The position numbers and the translations under genes were made by a program. Shown here in pieces: positions 24,699 through 32,964 of a DNA stretch of 51,942 nt. The number at the start of each line of letters is the position of its first letter. The first letter of the stretch is position 1. The DNA is from Haloferula sp. BvORR071 (GTDB taxonomy: Bacteria; Verrucomicrobiota; Verrucomicrobiia; Verrucomicrobiales; Akkermansiaceae). Location of the stretch: positions 1 to 51,942 of the forward strand of contig NZ_BATP01000052.1 of NCBI RefSeq assembly GCF_000739615.1. The letters run 5' to 3'. The notes beneath the pieces are model-generated. The model ran no database searches. It was not told the DNA's origin and was given only the letters and a program-made list of their open reading frames with translations.

Positions 24699-25064
24699 TC
24701 ACCCGCGCACCAAGCCTTCCGGGAAGCGGTGGTCCTGCAGCATCAGGATCCGCTGCTCCGGGCGCGCCTCGATCGCTGCACTGATCCAGTGCCGCGCCAG
24801 CGCCAGGCCGGTGTGGGCCGCGTGCCACACCGCCCCTTCGTGAAAGAAGGCCGCGGCGATCTCACGGTCCTGTTCGTTTCCCTGCGCCAGCATCAGCGCG
24901 ATCGCTTCACCCTGGCTCCACGCCCGTAGCCCGATCATGCAGAGGATCCTGAGGCGTAGCACTTCCGAGCCCGTCTGCTGGAGCTCTGGCAGTGCATCCA
25001 GTGCGACCCAGGCATCCTGGAACAGATTCAGTGCGATGTAACCTTCCGCCTCTTCGATCGTCAT
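24699..25064 (-). CDS. TPR-like helical protein, 121 aa
   Basis: MTIEEAEGYIALNLFQDAWV, then ALDALPELQQTGSEVLRLRI, GLRAWSQGEAIALMLAQGNE and WISAAIEARPEQRILM. The alternating helices (A-ALD-LP, L-I-L-WS-GEAIALML) have the tetratricopeptide pattern, about three repeats. It lies tail-to-tail with the WYL-like gene at 24369. The role is probably protein binding; partner unknown. Confidence 0.66.
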   Translation of the reverse strand: MTIEEAEGYIALNLFQDAWVALDALPELQQTGSEVLRLRILCMIGLRAWSQGEAIALMLAQGNEQDREIAAAFFHEGAVWHAAHTGLALARHWISAAIEARPEQRILMLQDHRFPEGLVRG

Positions 25065-25137
25065 GCAGCAAGCCCTCGCCTTGCTGACGCATCCGGGGGG
25101 ACCGCGGTTACAGTCCTTTTCTCCAGCCTGCTGTCAG

Positions 25138-25437
25138 TTAGCGGGCTGGTGGCCGGGTCGCGTGGCGTTTCCGGCGCCCCGGCCCGCTTCTGGTGGGAGT
25201 CCGGCGCGGCGGGCAGAATACCCGCGAATCCAAAACCGGCACCCCGGAGGCCACCACCACCTCGCCCACCGCCCGCCGTGCGGAGGATAGGTTCTCGTAG
25301 TCGTGCGTCCGGCATTCCAGCAGCGCACCGGATCCGCCCTGCGCGGTGAAGCCGATGATCCGAAGCCGGTCGAAGAGTTCATCCAAGGCGTCAGGCATGC
25401 AGGATGCCGCCACTTCCAGGTGGAGCAGGATTTTCAC
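25138..25437 (-). CDS. Hypothetical protein, 99 aa, GTG start
   Basis: From a GTG at 25437: VKILLHLEVAASCMPDALDE, then LFDRLRIIGFTAQGGSGALL and ARRAVGEVVVASGVPVLDSR, then a basic Arg/Pro-rich tail. The start is uncertain; no good ribosome site is visible and an ATG at 25398 (MPDALDE) is also possible. The central part is convincing coding sequence; the Arg-rich tail may be out of frame, so the end is doubtful. No family recognised. Confidence 0.42.
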   Translation of the reverse strand: MKILLHLEVAASCMPDALDELFDRLRIIGFTAQGGSGALLECRTHDYENLSSARRAVGEVVVASGVPVLDSRVFCPPRRTPTRSGPGRRKRHATRPPAR

Positions 25438-25576
25438 GGAGTAGGGTAAGATGAGAAGTAAGGGTGGGGTGATGCGGGAGAGGCGCAGATGCAGCAGCTC
25501 GACCCGCTGGCCACCCTTTTGCGCGTCACGTGCCAAGCCGCCGCCCCTGGGCACCGCATCGCCCGGGCGCACTCCG

Positions 25577-25903
25577 CTAGCGCGCCAGGCCAGCCGCTCT
25601 AACAAGACCGGGCTCCTTCTGCGGACCGCGCCAATCCATCAGCAGCGATGGAATCTCACGCCGCGCGAAGGTGGCACCCAGGGCTTCAAACCCGCGCAGG
25701 TGGGCGTAGCGGAATACCACCCAGTGCCCGGCCACCGGTCCCTCCCGCACCCACGCCATCAGCACCAGCGCCGCGCGGCGGTTCTGCGACATCTCGTGCG
25801 GCTCTACCATCCAATCCTCGCCCTCGAATTCAAAGCGGATGCAACTGGACGTCCGGATCGCGATCCGGATGGCGGAGAGGGGAGCTCGGGAAGATTTTGT
25901 CAT
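25577..25903 (-). CDS. Small WYL-domain-like protein 2
   Basis: ATG 25903 gives 108 aa: MTKSSRAPLSAIRIAIRTSS, CIRFEFEGEDWMVEPHEMSQ, NRRAALVLMAWVREG, HWVVFRYAHLRGFEALGATF, ARREIPS. It shares with the 24369 product the VEPH motif, LVL-A, W-F, and the final F---R. A domain of the WYL type without an attached helix-turn-helix. A palindromic double site (25935-25964) lies directly upstream and may be its control region. Confidence 0.58.
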   Translation of the reverse strand: MTKSSRAPLSAIRIAIRTSSCIRFEFEGEDWMVEPHEMSQNRRAALVLMAWVREGPVAGHWVVFRYAHLRGFEALGATFARREIPSLLMDWRGPQKEPGLVRAAGLAR

Positions 25904-25934
25904 GACCCCGCAAAATCGGCAGTCCTGTGCATTT

Positions 25935-25964
25935 GTCAATTGACCGCTAGCAATGACAATTGAC
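25935..25964. promoter_or_regulatory. Paired palindromic operator-like sites
   Basis: GTCAATTGAC (25935-25944, perfect palindrome) and GACAATTGAC (25955-25964) are 20 bp apart centre to centre, two helical turns, and each is followed by CGC. They lie 31 bp upstream of ATG 25903. The spacing suggests cooperative binding of a regulator. The remainder up to 26298 has no recognisable gene. Confidence 0.5.
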
Positions 25965-26298
25965 CGCAAATTGCATGGGCTCGACTGCACCCTGCAACGC
26001 TGCGCCAGCCTGCCGCAGGGGGATCTCCTAGAAGCATCGTAGTTTTGGAGTGCCCCAGTCTTGGCGCGGCCCCTGCAACAAGGCTCCCGCCCGGCAATTC
26101 TCAGTAGACCCAAACCCACCCCCCGAAATGCGGCGGGGCCGATGGTGCCCCAGCCACCGGACCCGCCGCTCAACAATCTCCAGGAACACGGCATGATGGA
26201 CTGCCACGGCTGCCGCGGCTGGTGAGGCGACCAGCCGCGGCAACACCGGGCGAGCCCCTGATCCGAATCATCTCCCCGACCCAAACCCAAGAAAAAGA

Positions 26299-26330
26299 CC
26301 AAGCCGCGACCCTGGCGGATCGCGGCTTGG
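26299..26330 (-). terminator. Rho-independent terminator after small lipoprotein gene
   Basis: Arms CCAAGCCGCGA and TCGCGGCTTGG (11 bp, perfect) with a 10-nt loop. Read on the minus strand it is followed by TCTTTTTCTTG, and on the plus strand by TTCTTTT, so it can act in both directions. It lies about 40 bp beyond the stop of the 26371-26592 gene. Confidence 0.75.
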
Positions 26331-26370
26331 TTCTTTTCTGGCGGGCTAGGGGATTGCCGCTGCCCTTACT

Positions 26371-26592
26371 TCACTTCTTCTCCTCCGTGGTCTCCTTCTT
26401 CTCGGTGGTGGTGCCGTTGGGAGTCACGGTCTTCTCGGTCTCCGTCTTCTTCTCCGTCTTGGTCCCGCCCGCTGGCGGCGTCACGATCACGGTCTCCTTC
26501 TTCTCGGCAGGAGGATTGATCGTGGTCTGTTCTTTTCTTTCGCAGGCGGCCAGTAGTGCGATCGCGGCTGCGGCAATGAGGTAGGTCTTCAT
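26371..26592 (-). CDS. Small Thr/Lys/Glu-rich lipoprotein, 73 aa
   Basis: ATG 26592: MKTYLIAAAAIALLAACERK, a lipobox LLAAC with mature start at Cys-17. The rest is low-complexity Thr/Lys/Glu/Pro (TVTPNGTTTEKKETTEEKK). It is a surface-anchored spacer or cell-wall interacting peptide. A longer start at 26619 adds nine residues before the signal peptide and is less likely. Confidence 0.7.
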   Translation of the reverse strand: MKTYLIAAAAIALLAACERKEQTTINPPAEKKETVIVTPPAGGTKTEKKTETEKTVTPNGTTTEKKETTEEKK

Positions 26593-26734
26593 GGATTTGT
26601 GGTTTGGGTTGACGTTCACGAAGGGAGCTTACCGCTCCCCGCGCATTTCGCATCTAACGCATTCGCCGTGCCGTTTCCCTCTTCATCCGCGCGCGGACCG
26701 CTCCACCCGGCCCCTCTCGTGCTAGGGATGGCGG

Positions 26735-27271
26735 ATGCAGAACGAAGATGAAGCCGCCGCTCCCGGCCAATCGCAATCCGTGGGAAACATCGTCGCGCTC
26801 CTCAAGCGCCGCCACGACGCCCGGCTGCGGCATTCCCTCGCGGAGCGCTTCATCGCCCGCGCCACCACGTCCCTTGCGACCATTTGGTCCGTCTACCTCC
26901 ACCTCCTGCTCTTCGGCCTCTGGGTCCTGGCCGCCCGCGGCCTGCTGCCCATCCGCGGCTTCGATCCCGAGCTCAGGATCCTGGCCCTCATCCTGGCCCT
27001 GGAATCGATCTTCATCGCCACCTTCGTCCTCATCGCCCAGAAGCGCATGCAGGACCTCGCGGAGATGCGCGCGAACCTCACCCTCCACATCAGCCTACTG
27101 GAAGAACGCGAGAACACCCGCCTCATGCACCTCATCACCCGCATCAGCGACAAGCTCGGCATCAGTATCCACGAAGACGAAGAACTCGCCGAACTCATGC
27201 AAGACGTCGACCCCGAGAAGCTCCTCGGCGAGATCGAAGCCGGCAGTTCCGGGAGCAAGACCCGCGCCTGA
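26735..27271 (+). CDS. DUF1003 family inner-membrane protein
   Basis: A 178-aa product. A hydrophilic start of about 45 residues is followed by HSLAERFIARATTSLATIWS. Next comes a membrane helix (VYLHLLLFGLWVLAARGLLP) with the F-W family pattern. FDPELRILALILALESIFIA then leads into the second helix with the 'E-IF-A-FVL--Q-R' DUF1003 signature. A coiled coil with the final HEDEELAELMQDVDPEKLLG ends the chain. The domain order and size fit DUF1003 proteins, whose function is unknown. Confidence 0.85.
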   Translation: MQNEDEAAAPGQSQSVGNIVALLKRRHDARLRHSLAERFIARATTSLATIWSVYLHLLLFGLWVLAARGLLPIRGFDPELRILALILALESIFIATFVLIAQKRMQDLAEMRANLTLHISLLEERENTRLMHLITRISDKLGISIHEDEELAELMQDVDPEKLLGEIEAGSSGSKTRA

Positions 27272-27332
27272 GCGGGTCGGCTGATGCGATCTCCGGCCGC
27301 TCAAATTTCGTCCGTTTGCGGCTTAGGCATCT

Positions 27333-27480
27333 GAACCACGAATGAACACCGATGGACACGAATGAAAGGCAAGGACCTGTGACCCCAGTCCATTCTAAAT
27401 CTGTGTTCATCCGTGCAAATCCGTGGTTAGATCTTCTGCCTTTCAGATTTCGCGTCCTTCCGCGGTTAAAACCAAATTCC
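27333..27480. repeat. CCACGGAT/ACGGATG intergenic repeat, copy 3
   Basis: Inverted-repeat core AACCACGAATGAACACCGAT ... CATCCGTGCAAATCCGTGG with the central GGCAAGGACCTGTGACCCC, followed by the TTTCAGATTTCGCGTCCTTC box. It fills the gap between the DUF1003 gene and the convergent gene ending at 27497. Confidence 0.8.
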
Positions 27481-27496
27481 ACCCACTCCCCGGGAT

Positions 27497-27886
27497 TCAG
27501 TCATCATACCAGCCGTCGCTCGTATCCCGCGCGGGTTTCTGGCAGATCCACAGCAGCAATCTGCCGCTGGCAAAGATCGCCGTCCCATAGGCGAGCGAGA
27601 GCAGCAGCCAGCCCAAGATCAGGAGGATCACCGCCACGCACCCGCCGAGGATGCCCCAATCGTTTGTGGTCGGGCGCGTGACCCCGATGAGCCACATCAT
27701 CGGCACCGTGATGGGCTTCGCCATCTGCTCCCCCAGTTCCGCTTTCGGGTTGCTCACCATCTCCAGGCGGTCCGCCCCGGGCTCGGGATAGGAAGCCCAC
27801 ATGCAAAACCACAGAGTGAAAAACTGGTAGACGCACCCTAGCAGGAAGCAAAGCGAGACGCCGATGACTTTGGTGCGCAGACGCAT
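27497..27886 (-). CDS. Small membrane protein, 129 aa
   Basis: MRLRTKVIGVSLCFLLGCVY, a hydrophobic start, then a polar part (WASYPEPGADRLEMVSNPK), a middle hydrophobic stretch (PMMWLIGV) and a long C-terminal membrane segment (GILGGCVAVILLILGWLLLS-LAYGTAIFA). Acidic tail TSDGWYDD. Not recognised as a known family. Confidence 0.66.
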   Translation of the reverse strand: MRLRTKVIGVSLCFLLGCVYQFFTLWFCMWASYPEPGADRLEMVSNPKAELGEQMAKPITVPMMWLIGVTRPTTNDWGILGGCVAVILLILGWLLLSLAYGTAIFASGRLLLWICQKPARDTSDGWYDD

Positions 27887-28077
27887 GGAAAGCGCTCATC
27901 CTAACCAAGGCCGCCTGCATCTCAATGGCATCCCGACCATTCACGCGCATTTCACCGTTCCATCAAACTCGGCTCCGGAGCCACCGGTGCCTTGATTTTC
28001 GTCAATCAAAGTGTGGGCCTCCACGCGGGCGGTAATGCTCTTCCCGGAAGAGCAGCCGATTGATGGGAGAGTGCTCG

Positions 28078-28965
28078 CTACCCGGGCTGGAACCAGATCG
28101 CCAGCAAGGTCCTGATCGCACGCCGATCCTCCATCGACCAAAAGCGTTCGATGACGACCGCGCCCCAGCTATCTTCGTCTGCAAAATACTCGTGGGCAAT
28201 CTGTCTGGCGAGGGAGAAGACCGTGCTTCCTTCGAGCTTGGCTTTCACCTCCATCGCTTGCCTGCCTTCATCCCGGGAGCTCATGGCGACGATGCGGCAG
28301 ACATCCACCGCATGCTTTTCCGCCTGCGAGCGCGAGTAGCGGCGTTGCTCTTCCGTGAGGTCAGATCTCCCGGATCTTTGGTGGCGGTCAGCCATTGCCG
28401 TCAACTTCATCACGCACCAGGTGACTGCATTCGGGATCTGGATCCCGATGCCATCCACATCGAGAGTCTGGGGATGCAATTCGCAGCCTCCTGCCTCGTG
28501 ATTGTGTCGCGCATGGATTCCATCACTGCCAAGGGAAGGCTTATGCTTGATTCGATGATCCTTGAAGGAGAGTTCTGCCTCTCCCTCCGGAGGGGTCACC
28601 GCGTGAAACTCGATGACTACCGATCCTCCGCCGGCAGATTTCTCAAACTGCCAGCGTGGATTCCGTGCCGTGACTTTGAAGCCGCAGGCATCAAGGGCAT
28701 CTACCATCGACTTCTGATCCGCGGCGTTGCGGATGAAGGCCAGGTCAATCACGAAGTCCAGATCCTTGGTCGTGCGCGGTGCCGCTTGGCTCCACCTTTC
28801 CAAGGGAATCAGGATTCCTTGTCCGCCACGCTCCAGCAGCATTTCCTGCTTCAAGAGCAAGCCATAGCCTCCAGCAATAGCCAGCGGCGGAGTACCTGCG
28901 CCTGCCAAGTGGTTCCACAGTGCAAGGAACTCAAGCTTCAGGGTATCTTGGGACGCCGGATTCAT
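28078..28965 (-). CDS. AbiEii/AbiGii-type nucleotidyltransferase toxin
   Basis: A 295-aa product with the polymerase-beta-like nucleotidyltransferase features of the AbiEii family. These are AIAGGYGLLLKQ (Gly-Gly at 32-33) and RTTKDLDFVIDLA (R64, D69 and D71, metal ligands). The C-terminal lysine-bearing VTWCVMKLTAMADRHQR follows. It is the toxin half of a type IV abortive-infection module. Its start overlaps the antitoxin gene by about 35 bp, so both are one transcript with the antitoxin first. AT content is higher than in the flanks, consistent with acquisition. Target: such toxins add nucleotides to tRNA; not shown here. Confidence 0.78.
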   Translation of the reverse strand: MNPASQDTLKLEFLALWNHLAGAGTPPLAIAGGYGLLLKQEMLLERGGQGILIPLERWSQAAPRTTKDLDFVIDLAFIRNAADQKSMVDALDACGFKVTARNPRWQFEKSAGGGSVVIEFHAVTPPEGEAELSFKDHRIKHKPSLGSDGIHARHNHEAGGCELHPQTLDVDGIGIQIPNAVTWCVMKLTAMADRHQRSGRSDLTEEQRRYSRSQAEKHAVDVCRIVAMSSRDEGRQAMEVKAKLEGSTVFSLARQIAHEYFADEDSWGAVVIERFWSMEDRRAIRTLLAIWFQPG

Positions 28966-30073
28966 TTGTTATCTCCTCGATCAATCGCTTTTTCAAATCC
29001 CGGGCACTCTCTTGCTGCCGGGCATCGCCCGCCTGGAGCTCCAGCCAGGTTTGTAGCAGGCTGGCCCAGCGCAGCCCGTCAGTGCCGACGATGTTCCCGA
29101 AGTAGAAGCCGCTTTCCTTGGTCTCGATGAACTGCACGTCTGCGAAGCCCGGAGTGACTGCCTTGGTGATTCGGCGACCCATGGCATTGAGTGCCATCAA
29201 GATGTTCGAAACGGCGATCTTCAGGGGGCCGTGACGTGGTAGTGCCGAGTGGAGAGATACCGACGATTCCCCGGTCACACCCCAGCGGAGCAGGCGCTGA
29301 TAGCCGGCAACCGGCGTGGAGAGTGACAGGCTGGACAAGCAGTCGGCGATATTTAAGCCGTCCTCGACATTGGCAAAATACGTCACTGGATCCCCTGGCA
29401 TCTTCCAAGCTTTCGCCAGTTCCTCCAGCAGCAGCAACGGCTCTGTAAGGATGATCGATCCACCTGCCTTTCGGACGATGCGTTCCTCCACCAGGGCACT
29501 CACCGCCTTTGAAACTTGTGAGAGCGACAGCGGCTTCCCGATCTCATCGACGGCACCGTTGGTTGCCAGTGCTTGGTGCAGTGCGTTAAGGGAAGGCCAC
29601 CTGCCCTGCGCCAGCAACATCCTTCCGACCATCGCCGAGCGACCGTTGAACGGCTTGTTCAAGCTGCGGCTGTCCGGATAGAGGTTGGGGTTGCCACGAC
29701 GGCTGACAAGCAGTTTGCCCGGCGAGATGATCAGGCCATTTCCGCAGGCATCGATCCCGCTTACCCTTCTTTGTTCCAATTCATCCAAGCGCTTGTCGGA
29801 AAGATAAGGGACGAGAATCAGAGGAGCCCCTCCCGTGGCACTCGCTTTGGCAATTGCCCTCTCTATTGCTTCGGGAGTGCTTCGCGACTTTGCCTCCACC
29901 ACAAATTGGAAGATCTCGTCCGTTTCTCCCAGCGAGCGCCAAGAAAGTTCTACCGTGGGGTCACCCATGAAGGGCTCGCAATGAGAGGTCGACGCCAGCA
30001 CATGCAAGCATCCGAGAATTATCCCCCCGGGCTCGACTAACGAAAGCAACTTATTTTCAGTTATTTGCTTCAA
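28931..30073 (-). CDS. AbiEi-type antitoxin with N-terminal nuclease-like domain
   Basis: A 380-aa product. The N-terminal part (about residues 35-130) has FQFVVEAKSRSTPEAIERAI, an E-x-K motif as in restriction-endonuclease-fold domains. The middle (about 165-230) is a winged helix (SLSQVSKAVSALVEERIVRK). The C-terminal half matches the AbiEi antitoxin region found with AbiEii (VAGYQRLLRWGVTGESSVSL, FADVQFIETKESGFYFG). I start it at TTG 30073 because GGAGGAAAA lies 11 nt upstream; no ATG exists nearby. It is larger than usual AbiEi (about 200-280 aa) because of the extra N-domain. It probably represses the operon at the palindrome 30078-30101. Confidence 0.72.
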   Translation of the reverse strand: MKQITENKLLSLVEPGGIILGCLHVLASTSHCEPFMGDPTVELSWRSLGETDEIFQFVVEAKSRSTPEAIERAIAKASATGGAPLILVPYLSDKRLDELEQRRVSGIDACGNGLIISPGKLLVSRRGNPNLYPDSRSLNKPFNGRSAMVGRMLLAQGRWPSLNALHQALATNGAVDEIGKPLSLSQVSKAVSALVEERIVRKAGGSIILTEPLLLLEELAKAWKMPGDPVTYFANVEDGLNIADCLSSLSLSTPVAGYQRLLRWGVTGESSVSLHSALPRHGPLKIAVSNILMALNAMGRRITKAVTPGFADVQFIETKESGFYFGNIVGTDGLRWASLLQTWLELQAGDARQQESARDLKKRLIEEITNESGVPRYPEA

Positions 30074-30077
30074 AGAG

Positions 30078-30101
30078 CTATTTTCCTCCGCGGGAAAATA
30101 G
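30078..30101. promoter_or_regulatory. Operator-like palindrome overlapping the antitoxin ribosome site
   Basis: Perfect 9-bp arms CTATTTTCC and GGAAAATAG separated by 6 nt. On the minus strand the right arm carries the GGAGGAAAA ribosome site of the antitoxin gene, so a bound protein would block translation initiation as well as transcription. A related imperfect palindrome (CCATTTCCC / GGGGAAAATGG) lies at 30143-30165 near the likely promoter in the AT-rich 30102-30180. AbiEi antitoxins are known to autorepress at inverted repeats. Confidence 0.62.
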
Positions 30102-30197
30102 GTATTTTTGAGAAAAAAGCGACACGTTTTTCCTAAAAGGACCCATTTCCCAATGGGGAAAATGGAGATTTGGGGAAATTCTCAGGCTCTATCGAGC

Positions 30198-31991
30198 TTA
30201 CTTCCAAGCACTCACCCTTTCCCAGCCGCCGTTGCCGCGGTCTCCGGGTTCGGTGCCGCGGGCTCTTCTCATGCAGAACTCCCCGGCACTCGGCAAGACC
30301 TCCCAAGCCATCGCGGCGGCCATCACATCGTCATCGTGCTCGCCGGGTGCCGCCTCGCTGCGGCCGTTGGACTTGGTGATGAAGACCATCGCCTCGTGGA
30401 TCCAGTCGCGGCAGAGGACTTCCACCTCGCGGTTGCGGATTGCGGCGGCGAGTCCCTCGATCACCATCCGGCGCTGGTTGTCATCGGTGAGCTTGAAGCC
30501 ATACTGCTCCTCCCGCGATTTCGTGCGCGCGCTCTCCACCACCCGCTTGTAGAGCGGGACCCCGGCGTCCTTCAGGAGACGTAGTACTTGCAACCCCTGG
30601 TTCACCTCCAGCGCCACGAGCGCATGGCCATACCACTGGCTCAGGCGGGTCACGTGGCCGGCCGCCACATCGTCATCCCCGGTGAAAGGGGGGCGGATCC
30701 GGGCCACCAGCCGGGCCGGAATCGCCCGGTCCAGGCCGGTATCGAAGTAACGAGCGCGCCAGACTTGGATCGAGGTGCGATCCGGGTCCGCGCCGATCGT
30801 CTGGCTCTCGCCGGTCGCAGGATCGCAGGCGATCACATAGCGCATGCCCTCGCGCGGCCGCTCCCAGACTTGCAGCTCGCCCTTGCCATCGCGCTGCGGG
30901 GAGAAGGCGACGCCGCCGGTCTCCTGCGCGACCAGCCAACCGGTCTCGGACATCGCTTGTCGCGCGCGGGCATCCATATCCATCAGCACGCTCATCTCAA
31001 AGCGTGGCGCACCGCTGGCGGCCCAGCAGGAGACATCGTCCTCCGGGTAGTAGCAGTCGAAGATCTTCTCCGAGCCATTGCACTTTGCGTCGATGGTATC
31101 GCGGCGCCATGCGATCTGCTCCCAGTCCCAGGCATGGCGCTCGATGCCCTGCTCCTCGCTGGGTGAGAGCGTCTCCCTGATCCGCCCGATCTCGCCCGCG
31201 CTCACCGCCTTGCCGCGGCGGTGCTCGGGGAATTCCCACCACGCGGCGAAGACCTTCACCCACACCTCCTCCGGCGCGCAGCTCGAGTCTAACAGCGCGA
31301 GCAACTCCTCCAGCCGCAACGCCGCCGCATAGGTATCGAAGAACCAGCCGAAGGCACCCTCCGGCGTGCTCTCCGCGATCACCACCGAGGGCGAGCCGCC
31401 GAGCGAGGGAAGTACGGCTGCCATCGTACGTTCCGCGTTCTTCACCGCGGTGGCCGGCCATTTGGCCACCTCCGAGAAGTGCGCGGCTTGGCGCGTGCCG
31501 CCCACACCGGCATCCGGATTCTCCGCGCTATCGACCGTCCAGTTCGTGCCGTGGTCCCAGGTCACGGTGCGCTTGGTCCCGCCCATCCGCCGGCCCCAGG
31601 GGAAGCGGTCGCTGTGGCCGTAGCTCTTGAGCTTCTGCAGCAACTCCTCCGAGTGCTCCTTCACATCGGAGATCACGATGCCCTCCACCGCGCGCCGCTG
31701 GCCGAAGTGATACATGATGTGCTGGGCGAAGGTGCTGCAACCGACCTGCCGCGGCTTCACCACGATCATGCGGATCTTGCCCACCCCGCGCTCCATCAGC
31801 GTCTCGAAGGCGGTGCTCATCCGGCGCTGCAGCACATTCGGCGGCGGATTCTGCAGCGGCTGGTTGTTGCGGTCCTTGATCGTCACGCAGGTCGCGAAGT
31901 GGACTGCGGGCGAGATCATCGCGAGGGCGAGCTGCTCGCCCTCGGGCAGGTGGGAGAGGGCGGCGGTCAGGTCGGGCTGCGCGGCAGGCAT
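30198..31991 (-). CDS. terL: Phage-type large terminase (ATPase/nuclease)
   Basis: A 597-aa protein. The ATPase domain has a Walker-A-like KPRQVGCST at residues 79-87, MYHFGQRRAVEGIVISDVKE following, and a Walker B VVIAEST at 203-209. The C-terminal RNase-H-like nuclease carries D390 (VIACDPATG), E462 (VALEVNQG) and D553/D554 in EHDDDVMA. This is the full TerL layout at normal length. ATG 31991 is chosen since it sits 34 bp from the shared element; the longer frame to 32186 overlaps a hairpin. No portal, capsid or other phage gene is adjacent: upstream and downstream are chromosomal or TA genes. An isolated intact terminase suggests a domesticated or dispersed phage system. Confidence 0.87.
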   Translation of the reverse strand: MPAAQPDLTAALSHLPEGEQLALAMISPAVHFATCVTIKDRNNQPLQNPPPNVLQRRMSTAFETLMERGVGKIRMIVVKPRQVGCSTFAQHIMYHFGQRRAVEGIVISDVKEHSEELLQKLKSYGHSDRFPWGRRMGGTKRTVTWDHGTNWTVDSAENPDAGVGGTRQAAHFSEVAKWPATAVKNAERTMAAVLPSLGGSPSVVIAESTPEGAFGWFFDTYAAALRLEELLALLDSSCAPEEVWVKVFAAWWEFPEHRRGKAVSAGEIGRIRETLSPSEEQGIERHAWDWEQIAWRRDTIDAKCNGSEKIFDCYYPEDDVSCWAASGAPRFEMSVLMDMDARARQAMSETGWLVAQETGGVAFSPQRDGKGELQVWERPREGMRYVIACDPATGESQTIGADPDRTSIQVWRARYFDTGLDRAIPARLVARIRPPFTGDDDVAAGHVTRLSQWYGHALVALEVNQGLQVLRLLKDAGVPLYKRVVESARTKSREEQYGFKLTDDNQRRMVIEGLAAAIRNREVEVLCRDWIHEAMVFITKSNGRSEAAPGEHDDDVMAAAMAWEVLPSAGEFCMRRARGTEPGDRGNGGWERVSAWK

Positions 31992-32025
31992 CCGGGCAGG
32001 GTACGGCGCGGATGCTCCTCCCGGA

Positions 32026-32035
32026 CACGGGCGCA
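32026..32035 (-). promoter_or_regulatory. Shared TGCGCCCGTG element upstream of terL
   Basis: On the minus strand GACTTGCGCCCGTGTCCGGG, 34 bp before the ATG at 31991. TGTCC follows the core, as in the copy before the small terminase (48953), while the other copies have TGACGCGG, TGGCG or TGGAT. Confidence 0.65.
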
Positions 32036-32067
32036 AGTCACCCTTTCTCCCATATCCATAAACGAAA

Positions 32068-32107
32068 TAGCCGGAGCATCTCCAGGAGAGTGGGGATGCT
32101 CCGGCTA
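32068..32107 (-). terminator. Hairpin between terL and its upstream neighbour
   Basis: Perfect 13-bp arms TAGCCGGAGCATC and GATGCTCCGGCTA with a 14-nt loop. On the minus strand a T-rich run (TATTTCGTTTATGG) follows, so it may stop transcripts arriving from the right before the terL element at 32026. It could instead be a regulatory hairpin of the terL leader. Confidence 0.5.
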
Positions 32108-32964
32108 GGTCCGTGGGGTGCGGGTCCGGTTCGTTTGCGGGGGGAAAGTAGGTGGACGCGGGGGCTGTGGCGAAAGGGTACGCCACGTGCCAAACGATGG
32201 AAGTAGGGGGATCGAAGCAAGGATCAATCCGTCGCGTGCGCGGTTGGGTTGTGACTGCGGTCAGTCATCCATCCATTTGTAGATGGATGACGGAAGGAGT
32301 CATCGGGAGGCGCGCAAGCGGAGGGGGGAATCGATCCGATATGCTCCGATTTGAGGAGGGGGGCAGCCGGGTGCTTGTCCGCTGATCCGAGGGCTATCCG
32401 CCGAGCAAATGAGAGGCGCAGTCGGAAAGCGTGAATAGATCCGCGGACAAGAAATCTGGCTGTGGTCCATCAATTCAATTCAATCGGGTGACACGTGGCG
32501 GGTGGGGTGGGTCGGGTGAGCGAGCGAATGCGGTGCCCGCCGCGGATGCGATCCAAGCCGGCGGGTGCGGTCGTCCTTTTAGCAGGGGCGGTGCCAGGGT
32601 TGCTTGCCAAGCCCTTGGCGGAGCCGAGGGATGGAACGGCGTTCGGGATGGCGCGTGCGTAGCGGATGCAGGCGGGAAGGAGGATCCAGCTTGATTCGAT
32701 CTGTTAGATCACCGCCGTGAGCAGGGAAAAATGCTTGGCCGGGAATCCGCGACCGAAGCTGGCAAAGGCGCGATTCCAACGAATTTTGAATGCACGGAAG
32801 GCAGCTCGCTCTGCAAGCTGCATGGGAGGCTGCGGCAGAGTGCATGGCGTGGCGGGCACCCGGGCGGGGGATTCGCCGGATTTTGGCGGATCCGCGCGGC
32901 CAGGAAGGGCGGCACGCGGCGTGCGAAGGGAGCGGCCAACTCACTCTTACCTGCACACGTATAT
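32108..32964. other. Long non-coding stretch without a recognised gene
   Basis: About 860 bp. A perfect 9-bp-arm hairpin lies at 32264-32291 (GTCATCCAT / ATGGATGAC with a 10-nt loop). TGTTAGA occurs at 32702-32708. None of the open frames has protein-like composition or recognisable domains. It may hold the promoter of the small gene at 32965. Confidence 0.6.

Noticed and set aside
32731..32964. Upstream extension of the 32965 gene
   Set aside because: The extension lacks protein-like composition; ATG 32965 sits just before a normal N-terminus with a membrane segment.
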